A stretch of DNA of 64,000 bases, taken from Synechococcus sp. CBW1002 (GTDB taxonomy: Bacteria > Cyanobacteriota > Cyanobacteriia > PCC-6307 > Cyanobiaceae). A program made the translations under genes and the position numbers. The notes beneath the pieces were generated by a model that made no database searches, was not told the DNA's origin, and was given only the letters and a program-made list of their open reading frames with translations. The DNA lies in NCBI RefSeq assembly GCF_015840915.1, contig NZ_CP060398.1, positions 2,790,001 to 2,854,000 on the forward strand, written 5' to 3'. Shown here one piece after another: positions 15,325-23,654 of this stretch. Each line of letters starts with the position of its first letter. Position 1 is the first letter of the stretch.

Positions 15325-16290
15325 ATGGGCGCCAACCTGATCCATCCCTCCGACCGCATCTTCGTGGCCGGCCACCGCGGCATGGCCGGCGGGGCGATCT
15401 GCCGGGCCCTGGAGCGGCGGGGTTACACCCATCGGCTCACCGCCGATCGCGCCGAGCTCGATCTGGAGGATGCGGTGGCGGTGCGCCAGTGGTTCGAGGC
15501 GAACCGGCCCCAGGTGGTGGTCCTGGCGGCGGCGAAGGTGGGCGGCATCCACTTCAACGACACCTATCCCGCCGATTTCCTGCTCGACAACCTCAAGATC
15601 GAGACCCATGTGATCGAGAGTGCCTGGCGGTGCGGCACCCGCCGGTTGCTGTTTCTCGGCAGCAGTTGCATCTATCCCCGCCTGGCGCAGCAGCCGATCC
15701 GTGAGGAGGCGCTGCTCACCGGGCCGCTCGAGCCCACGAATGAGTGGTATGCGATCGCCAAGATCACCGGCATCAAGCTGTGCGCGGCCCTGCGGCGGCA
15801 ATACGGGTTCGACGCGATCAGCCTGATGCCCACCAACCTCTACGGGCCCGGCGACAACTACCACCCCACCCACAGCCACGTGTTGCCCGCCCTGATCCGC
15901 CGCTTCCACGAGGCGAAGCTGGCCCACGCCCCCAGCGTCACCTGCTGGGGCAGCGGCTCGCCGCTGCGGGAATTCCTCCATGCCGATGATCTCGGCGAGG
16001 CCTGTGTGCATGCTCTCGAGACCTACGCCCCTGATCCGGCGGATCCGGTGCAGCACCTCAACGTGGGCACCGGCATTGATCTGCCGATCCGGGAGTTGGC
16101 CCAGTTGGTGGCCGGCGCCGTGGGCTACCAGGGCGAGATCCTCTGGGACACCACCAAGCCGGATGGCACCCCCAGGAAGCAGCTCGATGTGAGCCGGATC
16201 GAGGCCACCGGCTGGAAGGCCCGCATCCCTCTGGCCGAAGGGCTGGTGAGCACCTACGCCGATTTCCTCGCCCCTGGCACCCGTCTCTGA
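15325..16290 (+). CDS. fcl: GDP-L-fucose synthase
   Basis: The 321-residue epimerase-reductase turns the Gmd product into GDP-L-fucose using NADPH. Motifs: VAGHRGMAGGAI (dinucleotide loop), AAKVGGIHFNDTYPADF, FLGSSCIYPRLA with the catalytic Ser/Cys, NEWYAIAKITGIKLC with Tyr-x3-Lys, and PTNLYGPGDNYHP. ATG 15325 lies one base after the gmd stop. The pair supplies fucose or a related deoxysugar for surface polysaccharide, matching the damaged sugar genes upstream. Confidence 0.95.
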   Translation: MGANLIHPSDRIFVAGHRGMAGGAICRALERRGYTHRLTADRAELDLEDAVAVRQWFEANRPQVVVLAAAKVGGIHFNDTYPADFLLDNLKIETHVIESAWRCGTRRLLFLGSSCIYPRLAQQPIREEALLTGPLEPTNEWYAIAKITGIKLCAALRRQYGFDAISLMPTNLYGPGDNYHPTHSHVLPALIRRFHEAKLAHAPSVTCWGSGSPLREFLHADDLGEACVHALETYAPDPADPVQHLNVGTGIDLPIRELAQLVAGAVGYQGEILWDTTKPDGTPRKQLDVSRIEATGWKARIPLAEGLVSTYADFLAPGTRL

Positions 16291-16314
16291 TCGCGGCGGC
16301 GCAGGCGTGCACCG

Positions 16315-16353
16315 GCGCATCAGCGCATCAGCGCACCAGGGCATCAGCGCACC
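16315..16353 (+). repeat. Five degenerate 8-bp direct repeats (GCGCATCA type)
   Basis: GCGCATCA, GCGCATCA, GCGCACCA, GGGCATCA and GCGCACC run head to tail between the convergent fcl and usp genes and into the last codons of usp. They may reflect slippage. Confidence 0.6.
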
Positions 16354-16790
16354 ACCAGCACCGGACAGGGCGCCTGCACCAGCACCCGCTGGGTCTCGCT
16401 GCCCAGCAGCAGGCCCACCAGGCCCCGCCGGCCATGGGAGGCCATCACGATCAGGTCGCAGCCGAGACGCTCCACGGCCTCAAGGATGCTGCTGTGCACC
16501 CCGTCGGCACTGCTGCTCTCGGTGCTCACCGGCACGCCGGCCTGCTCGGCCACCGCTCGGGCGTCCGCCAGGATCCGCGTCGAGTCGTCTTTGGCGGCCT
16601 GCAGCAGCGCTTCGATCGTGGTGGGTTCCACCATTTCGCCCATGCCCACCAACGAGAGCGCCACGTTCTCGCGCACATGCAGCAGGGTGATGCGGCTGCC
16701 CAGGCTGCGGGCCAGCTCCACCGCCTGCGTCACCGCCTTCCCGGATGCGGCAGAGCCATCGGTGGGCACCAGCAGATGGGCGAAGGCCAT
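16344..16790 (-). CDS. Universal stress protein, UspA family
   Basis: The 148-residue single-domain protein opens with FAHLLVPTDGSAASGKAVTQA and ends DLIVMASHGRRGLVGLLLGSETQRVLV. The end carries the ATP-binding G-2x-G-9x-G-S/T pattern of UspA proteins. These small nucleotide-binding proteins modulate survival under stress. It lies on the same strand just downstream of an antiporter that carries related domains at its C-terminus, so the two may act together. No damage is seen. Confidence 0.88.
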   Translation of the reverse strand: MAFAHLLVPTDGSAASGKAVTQAVELARSLGSRITLLHVRENVALSLVGMGEMVEPTTIEALLQAAKDDSTRILADARAVAEQAGVPVSTESSSADGVHSSILEAVERLGCDLIVMASHGRRGLVGLLLGSETQRVLVQAPCPVLVVR

Positions 16791-16878
16791 GGTGGCGACG
16801 GCAGCACACGCCCGGTCTAGACAAAGGCTCCGACTCTGTCGCCCCGGCTGTCACGCATGCTGATCTGGTTTGCGTCGA

Positions 16879-18999
16879 TCAGTGCAGTGGGTCGCTGATC
16901 ACCAGGGTGGAGCAGCTCAGCCGGCGCAGCAGCCAGCTGGCGCGGTCGCTGGCGGCGATCGGCAGGCCGCCCACCAGCCGCCGCTGGGAGCGCAGGATCA
17001 CCAGATCGTGCAGGCTGGCCTGGCGCAGGATGCCGGCCTCGATCGCCAGGCTGGGCACCAGCTGCACATCCACCGCCACCCGCGGGCGGCGGGCGTCGGG
17101 GTCGGGCAACCAGTGCTGCAACTGCTGCCGGATCTGCTGGCGTTCGCTCTCCGGCAGGCGGGGATCATGCAGGTGCAGCAGGGTGATCCGCACCGGCCCG
17201 GATGGCGCTTCTGCCGTTCCAGGCGGGCCCCCTGGCGTGGTGCTGACGCTGTTGGCGATGCGCTCGGCCAGTTGCACCTGCTCCAGGGCACTGGCCGAGA
17301 GGTCTTTGATCGGCACCAGCAGGCGGCGCAGCTCGCGCGGGTTGCGCCGCAGGCGGGTCACCACCACCGGGCAATGGGCCTGGCGGCAGAGCCCATCCAC
17401 CAGATCTCCGAACAGCCAGCGGCCCAGCCGCGCCGGCGATCCCACCCCCACCACCAGCAGGTCGGCCCCCTGCTCCAGGGCCGCCCTGGCGATGCCGCCG
17501 GCCACCTCGTGATCCACCCGCAGCAGGGGGCTGCTGCGGAAGCGGAGGACGCGACTGATCGCTTCGGTGTCGAGCAGCAGCTGGCGGGCCCGGGCCAGGT
17601 CTGTGGTGAGGGCCATGGAGCCCTGCCGTTCCGCCTCGGAGCGGGAGGGGGTCACCACCGCCAGAGGCAGCACCAGCCCCTCGCGGCCCTCTTCCCCGCC
17701 GATCAGCTGGCTGGCCATGCCCAGCAGGGCCCGCTCGTTGGCGGGATTGGCGATCGGCACCATCACCCGCAGGGCCCGGTGCACCAGCGCCAGCTGGCCG
17801 GTCGAGGCGTCGGTCTGGAGAGCCGCGGTGCGCTCCTCGCGCAGGCGGGCCATCGCCATGCTGGTGAGGGCCGGCCCCAGGATCGCCGTCACCACCATCA
17901 ACGCCAGCACGCTGTTCAGCACCGTTTCGTTGAGCAGCCCGGCGCGGAATCCCACCGTGGTGGCGGCCAGGGTGGCGGCCACCTGGGGCAATGACAACGA
18001 CCAGAGGGTGAGCATCTCGGCGCCGCTGTAGCGGTAGATCAGGCCGGAGAGCCAGGCGGCCAGGCCCTTGCTGGCCACCAGAACGCCGATCAGGGCGGCC
18101 GCAAAGCCGAAGCCCATCACGGTGCGCAGGAACACCGGCACATCGAGCAGCAGCCCCAGATCGATGAAGAAGATCGGGATGAACAGGCTGGCCCCCACCA
18201 GGATCACCTGCTCCTTCACCGGCCCCTCCGGCAGCACGGCGTTCACCGCCAGCCCGGCCAGAAAGGCCCCCACGATCTTCTCCACCCCGGCCAGTTCCGC
18301 TCCGACGGCCGAGAGAAACAGGGCGAGCAGCACCGCCACCAGCAGCCGCCCGTCGCCGTCGCCGCTGCGGCGCACCAGGGCATGGCCCAGACGCCGGATC
18401 ACCACCACCGTGGTGGTGGCGAAGACCGCCACCTTGACCAGCAGCCCGACCAGCCCCAGGGCTGAGAAGCTGCCCTGGCCGAGGCTGATGCACAGCGCCA
18501 GCACCAGCAGGGAGGCGATGTCCGTGAAGATCGTGCCGCCGATCGCCACGGTCACCGATTCCTCCCGCATGGCGCCGTAGCTGCGCACGATCGGGTACCC
18601 AAGAGGGGTGTGGGAGGCCAGAACCGAGCCCAGCAGCACCGCGCTCACCGCCCCGAAGCCGCTGAAGAAGCCCAGCGCCGTGCCGGCGACCATCGGCAGG
18701 CTGAAGGTGAGCAGCCCGAAGCGAAACGAACGCTGGCGGATCCGCTGGAATTCGGCCAGGTCGATCTCCAGACCGGCGATGAACAGCAGATAGACCACGC
18801 CCACATCGGAGAGCAGGGCCACGGTGGGGCTGTCCGGCGTGAGCCAGCCGAGGGCATGGGGGCCCACCAGCACACCGGCCACCAGCAATCCCACCAGATC
18901 GGGCAGCCGCATCCGCCGGAACAGGGGCGGCACCAGCACACTCAGGGCGAGCAGCAGAGCGAAGCTGCCGAGCGGATTGGCAGCCAGGTACTCGGCCAC
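16879..18999 (-). CDS. CPA2-type cation:proton antiporter with C-terminal universal stress domains
   Basis: The 706-residue membrane protein has about twelve hydrophobic segments in residues 1-390. These include VGLLVAGVLVGPHALGWL, VVYLLFIAGLEIDLAEF and SVLASHTPLGYPIV, typical of KefB/NapA-like sodium or potassium/proton exchangers. Residues about 410-700 form two Usp-like soluble domains, the first with GADLLVVGVGSPARLGRWLF. No RCK (TrkA-N) domain is seen. The GTG start overlaps the stop of the ParB-like gene by one base. It probably exchanges Na or K for protons under nucleotide control. Confidence 0.85.
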   Translation of the reverse strand: MAEYLAANPLGSFALLLALSVLVPPLFRRMRLPDLVGLLVAGVLVGPHALGWLTPDSPTVALLSDVGVVYLLFIAGLEIDLAEFQRIRQRSFRFGLLTFSLPMVAGTALGFFSGFGAVSAVLLGSVLASHTPLGYPIVRSYGAMREESVTVAIGGTIFTDIASLLVLALCISLGQGSFSALGLVGLLVKVAVFATTTVVVIRRLGHALVRRSGDGDGRLLVAVLLALFLSAVGAELAGVEKIVGAFLAGLAVNAVLPEGPVKEQVILVGASLFIPIFFIDLGLLLDVPVFLRTVMGFGFAAALIGVLVASKGLAAWLSGLIYRYSGAEMLTLWSLSLPQVAATLAATTVGFRAGLLNETVLNSVLALMVVTAILGPALTSMAMARLREERTAALQTDASTGQLALVHRALRVMVPIANPANERALLGMASQLIGGEEGREGLVLPLAVVTPSRSEAERQGSMALTTDLARARQLLLDTEAISRVLRFRSSPLLRVDHEVAGGIARAALEQGADLLVVGVGSPARLGRWLFGDLVDGLCRQAHCPVVVTRLRRNPRELRRLLVPIKDLSASALEQVQLAERIANSVSTTPGGPPGTAEAPSGPVRITLLHLHDPRLPESERQQIRQQLQHWLPDPDARRPRVAVDVQLVPSLAIEAGILRQASLHDLVILRSQRRLVGGLPIAASDRASWLLRRLSCSTLVISDPLH

Positions 19000-19586
19000 T
19001 ACAGCCCTTGCCAGCCGGCCAGGTGGGAGGCGGCGGTGGAGCGGGCCAGGGCCCGGGCGGCTGGCAGGGCCGGCTCCAGCCGCATGGAGCTGAAGGGTGG
19101 CAGGGAGCGTCGGCGCAGCCAGGCTCCCCAGCGGAACTCGTGGAAGGGAATCAGGGGAGCCGGGGCGATCACCCCCTCCTGCTTCAGCTTCCAGACCAGG
19201 CTGCGGTAGGGGTCATCCTGCAGCTCCCCCAGATGGTTGGGCAGCGCGGCGGGATCGAGCGGACCATGGCCGCGGCCGTTATAGAGATACAGCCAGCCGC
19301 GTTGATGCAGGGCGCTCAGGCTGGCCTTGAGATCCGTGGTTGCAATCTCCAGGGCCACGTAACCGAACGCGGAAGCCAGTGGATCGAGGGAGAACAATCC
19401 GCTGAGCCGGTGATGGCGGTCCACCATCCAGAGCAATCCGGCGGCGTTGCGCGCCATGGGTACGGGCTTCTTGCGCAGGTAGGCGCGCCTGTCGTCGGGG
19501 CTGTCGCGGGAGAAATCGGCGTGGCGCCGCTGCACCTCGGCCCGGCCCACGCACAGCTGGGTGGGCCGCAGCGAGGCGATCGGCAC
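18999..19586 (-). CDS. ParB-like nuclease-family protein (ParBc_2 type)
   Basis: The 195-residue soluble protein begins VPIASLRPTQLCVGRAEVQR. This resembles the opening of the ParB-like family PF08857, whose members are described as putative nucleases of unknown physiological role. Later segments include LLWMVDRHHRLSGLF, with the family's D-x-HH motif, and a C-terminal half rich in Trp and Arg. GTG 19586 is the first good start; the frame stays open upstream without one. It is coupled to the antiporter. The role is not known. Confidence 0.65.
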   Translation of the reverse strand: MPIASLRPTQLCVGRAEVQRRHADFSRDSPDDRRAYLRKKPVPMARNAAGLLWMVDRHHRLSGLFSLDPLASAFGYVALEIATTDLKASLSALHQRGWLYLYNGRGHGPLDPAALPNHLGELQDDPYRSLVWKLKQEGVIAPAPLIPFHEFRWGAWLRRRSLPPFSSMRLEPALPAARALARSTAASHLAGWQGL

Positions 19587-19777
19587 CTCCAGCAGGGGCT
19601 CATCCGGCTGGGGCGGTGGCAGGGGGTCGTAGGGGAGAAGGTGCAGGGGTCCTGCGCGGATCTCCCCATCCTGGCGCGATCAGCCTGGTCTCGCAGGAAG
19701 CCGGGGCGGGGTGTTCCCGGCGGGCCGGGCTGCGGCGGCCTCGGTGCCGGATAGGGTCGGCTCCTGCTCAGGACTCC

Positions 19778-20995
19778 ATGGCCCCTACTTCCGTTCCGGC
19801 ACCGGAGTGGCTGCCTCAGGCCAACCCCGTGACCACGCCACCTGGGAGCACCACCGCGTTGGATCGGCCACTGGAGAGTGCCCACGGACCGATCGGCGTG
19901 ATGGTGTGCGGCCACGGCAGCCGCAACCGCCTGGCGGTGGCTGAGTTCGCCGCCCTGGCGGAGCAGCTGCGCGCCCGGCTGGCGCCGGTCCCGGTCGACT
20001 ACGGCTATCTCGAGTTCGCCCGCCCGATCCTGCGCGATGGCCTCGAGCGGCTGCGGCAGCAGGGGGTGCGCCATGTGCTGGCGGTGCCGGCGATGCTGTT
20101 CGCCGCCGGCCACGCCAAGAACGACATCCCCTCGGTGCTCAACACCTACGCCGCCGAGACGGGCCTGGTGATCGACTACGGCCGCGAGCTGGGGGTGGAT
20201 CTCAAGATGATCCAGGCGGCCGGTGCCCGTATCCGTGAAGCCATCGAGACTGCCGATGCCGCCGCCCGCGCCCGCGGCGAGGAGCCGGTGGGCCCGCACG
20301 ACACCTGCCTGGTGGTGGTGGGGCGCGGCTCCTCCGATCCCGACGCCAACTCCAACGTGGCCAAGGTGACGCGGATGCTGGTGGAGGGCTTCGGCTTCGG
20401 CTGGGGTGAAACCGTCTATTCCGGCGTCACCTTTCCCCTGGTGGAGCCGGGGCTGCGGCAGGTGGTCAAGCTGGGCCACCGGCGGCTGGTGGTGTTCCCC
20501 TACTTCCTCTTTTCCGGCGTGCTGGTCAGCCGGATCCTGCAGCACAGCCAGCGCGTCGCCGACGACCACCCCGACGTGGAGATGGTGTCTGCGTCTTACC
20601 TGGGCGATCACCCGCTGGTGCTGGCCACCTTTGCCGAACGGGTCGACGAGGTGCTGCGGGGCGACACCGCCATGAACTGCTCGCTCTGTAAATACCGTGC
20701 CCAGGTGCTGGGCTTCGAGCGGGAGGTGGGGGCGCCGCAGCACAGCCATCACCACCATGTCGAGGGGCTGGTCGAGAGCTGCACCCTCTGCGAGCGCGAA
20801 TGCACCGGCGCCTGCCAGCCGGATGGGGTGCCGATTCCCCTGGGGGGGGCAGCCGCTGCCCATAGCCACAGCCACGACCCTGCCCACAGCCACGATCACG
20901 CCCATGGGTCTGCGCAGGAGGCGGAGCCCGGCCATCACCATCCCCCCTATCCCCACGCCGACCACCCCCTGGGCCCACGAACCCTGCGCGGCTGA
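19778..20995 (+). CDS. CbiX/SirB-type sirohydrochlorin chelatase with His-rich tail
   Basis: The 405-residue protein contains two chelatase half-domains. The first has GVMVCGHGSRNRLAVAEFAA (metal-site His) and AVPAMLFAAGHAKNDIPSVL (second His). The other carries VVVGRGSSDPDANSNVAKV and FPYFLFSGVLVSRI. It inserts Co or Fe into sirohydrochlorin for B12 or siroheme. Residues after about 320 add a Cys cluster (MNCSLCKY, CTLCERECTGAC) and a run of His (HSHSHDPAHSHDHAHG) that probably stores or senses metal. ATG 19778 is chosen as the first Met ahead of the conserved part. Confidence 0.85.
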   Translation: MAPTSVPAPEWLPQANPVTTPPGSTTALDRPLESAHGPIGVMVCGHGSRNRLAVAEFAALAEQLRARLAPVPVDYGYLEFARPILRDGLERLRQQGVRHVLAVPAMLFAAGHAKNDIPSVLNTYAAETGLVIDYGRELGVDLKMIQAAGARIREAIETADAAARARGEEPVGPHDTCLVVVGRGSSDPDANSNVAKVTRMLVEGFGFGWGETVYSGVTFPLVEPGLRQVVKLGHRRLVVFPYFLFSGVLVSRILQHSQRVADDHPDVEMVSASYLGDHPLVLATFAERVDEVLRGDTAMNCSLCKYRAQVLGFEREVGAPQHSHHHHVEGLVESCTLCERECTGACQPDGVPIPLGGAAAAHSHSHDPAHSHDHAHGSAQEAEPGHHHPPYPHADHPLGPRTLRG

Positions 20996-21422
20996 AGGGC
21001 AGCGTGAGGGCCGGCAGCAGGTCCAGCAGCAGGGCCAGCGCAGGTCTTGACCCTGGGATTCACGACCTGAGTCTCAAGAGACACGCTGACGATCAGCAGC
21101 GCTGATCGGTGTTGGCGGTCCGTCGGTTTCCCGGCTTCTCGGCGGTTTTCCCCAGAGCCATGCCTGTTTTTCCCCAGGTGTTCGGCTTGCGGCCCCGCTG
21201 GGATGGGGGGTGCTGGGGAATCGCCCGATTCCCCAGGCAACGCCCCTTGACACCGGTCCGTTCAGGGCGACGGTTGCGGGAATGGCCCCCTGGACCCTGG
21301 GTCGATCCCCTGCAGCAACAGAGATCTCAGCGGTGAGACCCCGGAGTGCAGGGCGGGGTCACGGCCTTTGACGGAGCACTGGCTGCCGTGGCCTACTGAA
21401 GGTCTCAATCGCTCAGGCGTTC
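20996..21422. other. Gene-free spacer with three inverted repeats
   Basis: No protein is convincing in these 427 bases. Visible are a GTCTC-AA-GAGAC hairpin at 21071-21082, a GATCAGC-AGC-GCTGATC palindrome at 21091-21107, and a long hairpin with 11-bp perfect arms (CTGGGGAATCG) at 21213-21236. A TTGACA at 21247 could be a -35 element, but no good -10 follows. The region could encode a small RNA or regulate the DUF2811 gene; this is not shown. Confidence 0.5.
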
Positions 21423-21668
21423 ATGGCAGCTCCCTCGGAAGGCTTCAGCGGCAGCATCGGCAGTGACCCTGCCCACAGCCGCGTCAGCCTCGAGGCCGAG
21501 GTGCCGGAAGCCCTGTTCGATGGCATGCGCGACTTCCTCGGTCACCATCCCCAGTGGGACCAGTACCGGCTGATGACCTCCGCCCTGGCCGGCTTCCTGT
21601 TTCAGAACGGCTGCACCGACAGCTGCGTGACGCAGCACTACCTCAACGGCCTGTTCCTGCGGCCCTGA
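21423..21668 (+). CDS. DUF2811 family small protein
   Basis: The 81-residue product has RVSLEAEVPEALFDGMRDFL, then HPQWDQYRLMTSALAGFLFQ, and ends VTQHYLNGLFLRP. This matches the cyanobacterial DUF2811 family of short helical proteins with no assigned function. It stands alone between two long spacers. No membrane segment is present. Confidence 0.8.
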   Translation: MAAPSEGFSGSIGSDPAHSRVSLEAEVPEALFDGMRDFLGHHPQWDQYRLMTSALAGFLFQNGCTDSCVTQHYLNGLFLRP

Positions 21669-21704
21669 GAATCGAACCATGCATCGGTTCAGGACGACAC
21701 CCAA

Positions 21705-21733
21705 TAAAAAAGGCGGGAGTGCCAACCCCCGCC
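21705..21733 (-). terminator. Rho-independent terminator on the minus strand
   Basis: Read on the minus strand, GGCGGG and CCCGCC pair around a 10-base loop and are followed by a run of T (A-tract 21705-21711). It would end transcription of the GMC oxidoreductase and possibly limit readthrough from the opposing small gene. Confidence 0.7.
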
Positions 21734-21890
21734 CCTGGTTTCTCCCTTGCCCGACCCATTGGAAGGTCGCCCGCAAAGTGTGCGGGCAAGGCGCCCCAGG
21801 GATTGTGGTGACCGACACCGCTTTGGGCCCAGGGTGAGCAGCCCCTGACCAAAGCTTTGCGGCCCTGGCGACCCGTCCACGAGGCCTCAG

Positions 21891-23621
21891 TCAGGCCTCC
21901 AGGGCCTCGTCACCCCGCCCCAGCCGCTCGGCGGCGGCGGCGCAGGCGCGCCAGGTGATCGCCATCTCGGTGAGGGTGGGGCTCTGCCAGCCGGCCGTGG
22001 GCCAGCAGGCCCCATCCACCACCAGCAGGTTGGGGGCCCGCCAACACTGGTTCCAGCGGTTCACCACCCCGTCCGTTTCGCGGGCGGCCATGCGGGCCCC
22101 GCCCAGTTCGTGGATGTAGTAACCCGGCGGTGCCGCCCCTGGGGCGAAGGCGGCCCCACGCTTCACCAGGGGTTCCACCAGGGGCAGCACATAGAGCTGG
22201 TCCAGCGGCCGGATGGTGCCGCCGGCGCTGGTCACCGCCGCTTCGATGCGGCGGTGCATGTGATCCACCATCCGCCGCTCGTTCTCGCCCCAGCGGCAGT
22301 CGATGTGGGCGGCCGGTAGGCCAAAGCCGTCGCGCAGATCCGGATCGAGGCTCACCCGGTTGTGCGCCTGGGGCAGCACCTCGCCGTGGCCGATCAGGAA
22401 GCCCACCGCTTCGCCTGGCCGCCGCTGGAAGGGCCTCGGCGGATCCATGCGCTGGATCGCACACCAGAGCCCGTAGCCGCGCAAGAAATCCGGAGGAGGT
22501 TCGTCCGTCGCCCCGGCCAGTGCCCCAGTCTTGCCCAGCGCAGTGGTCTTCATGCTCGCGGGCAGGTTCACGGTGTTGGGGATGAAGCAGCTGCCCGCCC
22601 CCGACAGCTCCGTGGGCCCCTCAGGTGCCGGCTGGTCGGGGATCGAGAAGAAGCGGCTGGTGGAGATGTGATCCATCAGGTAGTGCCCCAACGTGCCGGA
22701 GGGATCCACCAGGCCGCCGCTGCGCTGCTCCTCGCTGGAGTGCAGCAGGATGCGCAGGGTCTCGATCGTGGAGGCGCACAGCACCACCAGTCGCGCCGTC
22801 TGGCGCTGCAGGTTGCCGCTGCGGCCATCGAGGAACACCACCGCCTCGGCGCGGTTGCCGCCGGCATCGAGCTCCACGTGGCTCACCACCGCCTCGCTGC
22901 GCAGCTGCACGCGCCCCGTGGCCCGCGCCCGGGCCAAGGCGCCGCCGGGGGAGCTGGAGGCGGGCCAGGGCTGCTCCGGGCTGGGCCGGTGCAGGGCAAA
23001 GCCGCGCGAGCAGATCAGGGGCAGGGCCAGGTCGCGCCCGATGCTGGCCCCCAGGTTCCGTTCCGCCGGGGTGAGGGGCAGGGGAGGCCGGGTGTCGCCA
23101 TCGGGGAGCTGGGGCAGGCCATCGCGGTCGCCGTGCACCCCCAGAAACCGCTCCAGCCGGCTGTAGTACGGATCCAGATCGCGGCTGCCGATCGGCCAGC
23201 AGGGGCCGTGGCCATCCCGGTCGGCAGCCCGGAATTCGGCCTCCGACAGCCGCAGGGTGATGCCCCCCCAGGTGAGGCTCTTGCCGCCCACCTGGCGGCC
23301 GCGGCTCCAGAGAAAGGGCCGATCCGGCGGCGTGCTGTAGGGCAGGGCACGCTCATCCACGTAGAGCCGTGGGTTGGCCTTCCAGTAACCCGGGTGCTCG
23401 GCCTGCAGGCGCTGGTTGCCGGCCATCAGGCTGCTGATCCGCCGCAGGCTGTTGGCCGGTTCGCTGCCCAGGGCCTGGCGCGGGCTGAGATCAGGGCCGG
23501 CCTCCAGCACCAGCACCCGGGCGCCGGCTTCCGCCAGCACCATCGCCGCCACCCCACCGGTGGCCCCTGACCCCACCACGATCGCGTCCCAGGCTTCAGG
23601 GGAAGAGGAGGCCGGCACCAA
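21891..23621 (-). CDS. GMC-family FAD-dependent oxidoreductase
   Basis: The 576-residue protein opens with the FAD-binding AIVVGSGATGGVAAMVLAEA and the ribose-binding Glu in VLVLEAGP. It also has the family block SLTWGGITLRLSEAEF, the LCASTIETLRILL segment, and a C-terminal ELGGARMAA and LLVVDGACWPTAGWQSP with the catalytic His/Asn region less clear. Members oxidise alcohols, sugars or amino-group-bearing substrates. It lies 33 bp downstream of the N-carbamoyl hydrolase on the same strand, so the two are probably co-transcribed. The substrate is unknown; a TTG start is assumed. Confidence 0.85.
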   Translation of the reverse strand: MVPASSSPEAWDAIVVGSGATGGVAAMVLAEAGARVLVLEAGPDLSPRQALGSEPANSLRRISSLMAGNQRLQAEHPGYWKANPRLYVDERALPYSTPPDRPFLWSRGRQVGGKSLTWGGITLRLSEAEFRAADRDGHGPCWPIGSRDLDPYYSRLERFLGVHGDRDGLPQLPDGDTRPPLPLTPAERNLGASIGRDLALPLICSRGFALHRPSPEQPWPASSSPGGALARARATGRVQLRSEAVVSHVELDAGGNRAEAVVFLDGRSGNLQRQTARLVVLCASTIETLRILLHSSEEQRSGGLVDPSGTLGHYLMDHISTSRFFSIPDQPAPEGPTELSGAGSCFIPNTVNLPASMKTTALGKTGALAGATDEPPPDFLRGYGLWCAIQRMDPPRPFQRRPGEAVGFLIGHGEVLPQAHNRVSLDPDLRDGFGLPAAHIDCRWGENERRMVDHMHRRIEAAVTSAGGTIRPLDQLYVLPLVEPLVKRGAAFAPGAAPPGYYIHELGGARMAARETDGVVNRWNQCWRAPNLLVVDGACWPTAGWQSPTLTEMAITWRACAAAAERLGRGDEALEA

Positions 23622-23654
23622 GGGGCGGCGGGAATTGCTGCGGCGAAACTACTG

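Noticed and set aside
21643-21880. Possible small genes downstream of DUF2811 on either strand
   Set aside because: Short frames overlap a terminator hairpin and lack ribosome-binding sites or motifs.
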